NCBI GenBank assembly: GCA_030037185.1
Contig: JASHRR010001417.1
Span: 1 to 8,123, forward strand
Length of the DNA stretch: 8,123 nucleotides
Direction: 5' to 3'
Source: Xanthobacteraceae bacterium
Lineage (GTDB): Bacteria; Pseudomonadota; Alphaproteobacteria; Rhizobiales; Xanthobacteraceae
Of the stretch, positions 6,132 to 8,123 are shown piece by piece. The notes beneath the pieces are model-generated. The model was not told where the DNA came from. It worked only from the letters and a program-made list of their open reading frames with translations, and searched no databases. The translations under genes and the position numbers were made by a program. How positions within the stretch are numbered: the first letter of the stretch is position 1; the number at the start of each line of letters is the position of its first letter.

Positions 6132-7132
6132 TCGCGGCCTTGGTTCTGACCGGGTTCCTCGGAAGCGGCAAAACGACTTTGCTCGCGCACCTGCTCCGGC
6201 AACCGGAGTTCTCGCGAACCGCCGTGATCATCAACGAGTTCGGCGAAATCGGCCTCGACCATGACCTGGTCGAAGCAAGCGAAGAGAGCGTGATCGAGCT
6301 GCAGACCGGATGTCTGTGCTGCAAGATCCGCAACGACCTCGCAACGACGCTCCACGAATTGCTGCGACGCCGGGACGAGGGGAGCATCGCATCATTCACC
6401 CGCGTGGCGATCGAGACCAGCGGGCTTGCCGATCCGGCGCCCATTCTGCAGACTCTGATGAGCGATGCGACGATCGCTGGGCGTATCGTCTTGGCAGGTG
6501 TCCTGACGACCGTCGATGCCGTGAACGGCATTGACACGCTCGACCGTGAGGAGATTTCGGTAAAGCAGGTGGCGCTGGCCGATCGCCTGATCCTGACCAA
6601 GACCGATCTTGCCGGCCCAATGCAACTCCCCTTGGTTCGTCGCCTGCAAGCCCTCAACCCGAACGCGCCGATGTTGTTTGCTCAACGAGGCCAAATCGAC
6701 CCAGCCGGTCTGTTCGACGGCCTCGACGATGCTCTCGCCAAGTCTCGTAACATCCAATCGTGGCTTGGGGCCGAAACCGTTTCGAGCGGCCACTCGCATC
6801 GACGTCATGACGTCGATACCTATGCGATCGTGCGCCGAAAGCCAATCCGCGCGGTGACGGTGACGCTCTTTCTCGAGACGCTTTGCGAGCATTGCGGTCG
6901 CGATCTCCTGCGGCTCAAGGGCATCGTGAACATCCTGGAAAGCCCGGGCCGGCCCGCTGTCATCCACGGTGTCCAGCACGTGTTTCATCCCCCCTCGTGG
7001 CTGGCGCGCTGGCCGTCCGATGATTGCCACAGCCGCATCGTTCTCATTACCCGCGGCGTTCCCCGCGCCTGGGTCATTGCACTGCTCGAAGCGCTCGATG
7101 CCGAAGTAGCGGCGGTCTCGGTAACCCGATAG
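6128..7132 (+). CDS. CobW/COG0523-family GTPase, putative metallochaperone
   Basis: 334-aa SIMIBI-class GTPase of the CobW/P47K (COG0523) family, whose studied members deliver or insert metals such as zinc, cobalt or iron into target enzymes. Motifs in order: P-loop GFLGSGKTT (residues 9-17), NEFGEIGLDHDLV (36-48), the metal-binding hallmark GCLCCKI with Cys62, Cys64 and Cys65, switch-like ETSGLADPAPI (96-106), and base-recognition TKTD (157-160). The short His-bearing linker GHSHRRHD (221-228) precedes a CobW C-terminal domain (about 239-312). That domain has an extra Cys253-x-x-Cys256 pair (CEHC) and the HGVQHVFHPP motif. The ATG at 6128 overlaps the previous stop (ATGA), and no Shine-Dalgarno is visible. 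Co-translation with a binuclear-metal hydantoinase suggests the hydantoinase is its client. CobN-related cobalamin genes are absent, so true CobW is unlikely. Confidence 0.92.
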   Translation: MIAALVLTGFLGSGKTTLLAHLLRQPEFSRTAVIINEFGEIGLDHDLVEASEESVIELQTGCLCCKIRNDLATTLHELLRRRDEGSIASFTRVAIETSGLADPAPILQTLMSDATIAGRIVLAGVLTTVDAVNGIDTLDREEISVKQVALADRLILTKTDLAGPMQLPLVRRLQALNPNAPMLFAQRGQIDPAGLFDGLDDALAKSRNIQSWLGAETVSSGHSHRRHDVDTYAIVRRKPIRAVTVTLFLETLCEHCGRDLLRLKGIVNILESPGRPAVIHGVQHVFHPPSWLARWPSDDCHSRIVLITRGVPRAWVIALLEALDAEVAAVSVTR

Positions 7133-7537
7133 CGGTCTTTTTCGTCGCCGACTCCGAGGTGCGTCAGCGAAGACGATATGGCCCGGAGCGCGGTGGCGAG
7201 TCGGGCATTCTCGCTACCATTATACCTATTAGCGCCGTGGCCATTGTCCAGGCGGGGCCAATGCCAACAACCGAATGCTGCCTGATTCGCTCTGGTGGCG
7301 ACGTGGCGCCGGCTCGCGTTATCAGCTCGAGGGCCGGTCATTTCGCGCCGCTGCGCTCCTCGGCCCTCGCTGGCGCTTGTGGGCTGTTTTTGCGTGTCAA
7401 AAATGCAACACCGCAAAATATTTGCAACATCTTGTGTTGGCTGCCACAGTTCCGTCCACGGACCAGCCACAATTGAGACTGGAGCGGCCGAAGCAAAGTG
7501 CGAGCAATTCGGGTACCGCACGATTCGGAGTTTCGCA
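7133..7537. other. 405-bp region without a convincing gene
   Basis: Between the GTPase stop and the zinc-ribbon gene, reading frames are open on both strands but none has a ribosome site, a family motif or a sensible protein pattern. No clear terminator follows the GTPase: a CTTTTTC run at 7138-7144 is preceded by only about 3 bp of pairing. The notable content is an AT-rich patch with nested inverted repeats at 7387-7439. It probably includes the promoter of the zinc-ribbon gene. Confidence 0.6.
7387..7439. repeat. AT-rich nested inverted and direct repeats
   Basis: TTTTGCGTGT (7388-7397) is the near-perfect inverse of ACACCGCAAAA (7408-7418), with one extra base in the right arm. CAACA (7425-7429) and TGTTG (7435-7439) form a second inverted repeat. 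GCAACA occurs twice (7405-7410 and 7424-7429), 19 bp apart. The patch is AT-rich in a GC-rich setting and lies about 100 bp upstream of the zinc-ribbon start. Confidence 0.45.
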
Positions 7538-7729
7538 ATGTGCCCATTCTGCCGTGGAACGTTGAAGCAGATCCGCGCCAGCGGACCTTCAACGCCGAGT
7601 ACCTACCAATGCCTCGATTGCCGACAGATCACAAACGAGAGCCGGGCTTGGAAGGACTCATACTTTGAGTGGCTGATGTCGAGGCCAAAATCAAAACGAG
7701 GCACCGTTCTTACAGAGCGCCCGGCCTAA
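7538..7729 (+). CDS. Small zinc-ribbon protein (63 aa)
   Basis: The ATG at 7538 has GGAG seven bases upstream. The protein opens with MCPFCRG and continues to YQCLDCRQ, so Cys2, Cys5, Cys25 and Cys28 form a CxxC-N19-CxxC zinc ribbon. A basic tail (PKSKRG) follows. The design resembles small zinc-ribbon proteins of unknown role that I recall from Bradyrhizobium-type genomes, but I cannot confirm that here. The frame is open upstream to a GTG at 7295, but the extension has no ribosome site and starting at Cys-Pro-x-x-Cys is natural for the type. It is convergent with the BKACE gene, and no functional link to neighbours is visible. Confidence 0.65.
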   Translation: MCPFCRGTLKQIRASGPSTPSTYQCLDCRQITNESRAWKDSYFEWLMSRPKSKRGTVLTERPA

Positions 7730-7851
7730 CCGCAAGGATCGATGCGTTCGATTGGTGGCCTGCCTGAACCCAAAGCTCGGGGGCGATCCCGCTCATCGGT
7801 GACTGAAATTCGCTTGGTTCCGCACGGCCGGATCACATGGCGGTCCCAACG

Positions 7852-8123
7852 TCAAAACGCCACCTTCTCGCCGCCCTTCAGCAACAGGATTTCCCGCGCA
7901 TCGTCAGCGCTCGCAATCGCAAGCCCCAGCCCTTCAATGATCTGGCGCGCCTTGCGGACCTGCTCAGCGTTTGATTCGGCAAGTTTGCCGGGGCCGATCC
8001 ACAGTGAATCCTCCAGGCCAACCCGCACATTGCCGCCCATCGAGGCCGCGATAGCGGCGATCGGCATCTGGTTGCGCCCGGCGCCGAGCACCGACCAGCG
8101 GTAATTCTCACGGCCGAGCAAGC
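7852..8123 (-). CDS. BKACE (DUF849) family beta-keto acid cleavage enzyme, C-terminal part (runs off right edge)
   Basis: The last 90 or so residues of a BKACE-family protein, the metal-dependent enzymes that cleave beta-keto acids with acetyl-CoA; the founding activity is 3-keto-5-aminohexanoate cleavage in lysine fermentation. The recognisable C-terminal signature is GRNQMPIAAIAASMGGNVRVGLEDSLWI in two overlapping blocks, followed by the conserved helix SNAEQVRKARQIIEGLG and the SADDAREIL tail. The Glu of VGLED is, from family knowledge, the zinc ligand of the C-terminal half. The start and the N-terminal His ligands lie outside the window, so substrate class cannot be predicted. A TTG at 8121 is only an internal Leu codon. 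It may belong to the same catabolic island, but it could start an unrelated operon to the right. Confidence 0.88.
   Translation of the reverse strand, partial: LLGRENYRWSVLGAGRNQMPIAAIAASMGGNVRVGLEDSLWIGPGKLAESNAEQVRKARQIIEGLGLAIASADDAREILLLKGGEKVAF

Noticed and set aside
7118..7145. Possible terminator after the GTPase gene (CTTTTTC run)
   Set aside because: Only about 3 bp of stem can be paired before the T-run, too weak to call.
7403..7480. CVGCH heme-c-like motif in the upstream extension of the zinc-ribbon frame
   Set aside because: No export signal, no Shine-Dalgarno before the in-frame ATG at 7403 and no other cytochrome features; most likely chance.
7778..7791. CGGG-N6-CCCG hairpin between the convergent zinc-ribbon and BKACE genes
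   Set aside because: Only four base pairs and no T-run on either side.
1..8123. CRISPR arrays, tRNA/rRNA genes, insertion sequences
   Set aside because: No regularly spaced repeats, no tRNA-like cloverleaf and no transposase motifs were seen on either strand by eye.

Overview
The window is GC-rich, uses GC-ending codons and carries strong AGGAGG/GGAG ribosome sites. Its gene content (Bug/TctC-type binding protein, BKACE/DUF849 enzyme, amino-acid-type ABC transporter, hydantoinase, CobW-like GTPase) is typical of soil Alphaproteobacteria, most likely Hyphomicrobiales of the Bradyrhizobium type. That placement is inference from style and gene content; no marker gene is present.

Layout. Positions 1-1826 (minus strand) hold a polar amino-acid-type ABC importer read right to left: a periplasmic binding protein broken by a single-base frameshift near 1692, the ATPase (169-921), and the start of a permease (138 to the left edge). 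A 94-bp divergent gap separates it from a plus-strand DapA/NAL-superfamily gene (1921-2850), which keeps the Schiff-base lysine but lacks the other DHDPS catalytic residues. Convergent to that gene is an orphan TctC/Bug binding protein (3054-4022, minus). A 382-bp divergent intergenic region follows, with a terminator-like hairpin, an operator-like inverted repeat and a promoter candidate. It leads into a tight plus-strand operon: a hydantoinase/dihydropyrimidinase-family amidohydrolase starting at TTG 4405, a 99-aa protein of unknown function (5832-6131), and a COG0523/CobW-type GTPase (6128-7132). These three genes overlap at their stop/start codons (TGATG and ATGA). After about 400 bp without a convincing gene comes a 63-aa zinc-ribbon protein (7538-7729). 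The C-terminal end of a BKACE (DUF849) gene then enters from the right edge on the minus strand.

How it may work together (inference). The set looks like a catabolic island for a cyclic amide, ureide or hydantoin-like compound. Periplasmic receptors and the ABC importer would capture substrate, the hydantoinase would open the ring, and DapA-like and BKACE-type C-C lyases could break down the products. The most interesting part is the coupled trio: a binuclear-metal hydantoinase, an unknown small protein, and a GTPase from the metal-chaperone family. It suggests dedicated metal delivery to the amidohydrolase. The hydantoinase keeps all six metal ligands but has a divergent substrate pocket, so its substrate is not predictable from sequence alone.
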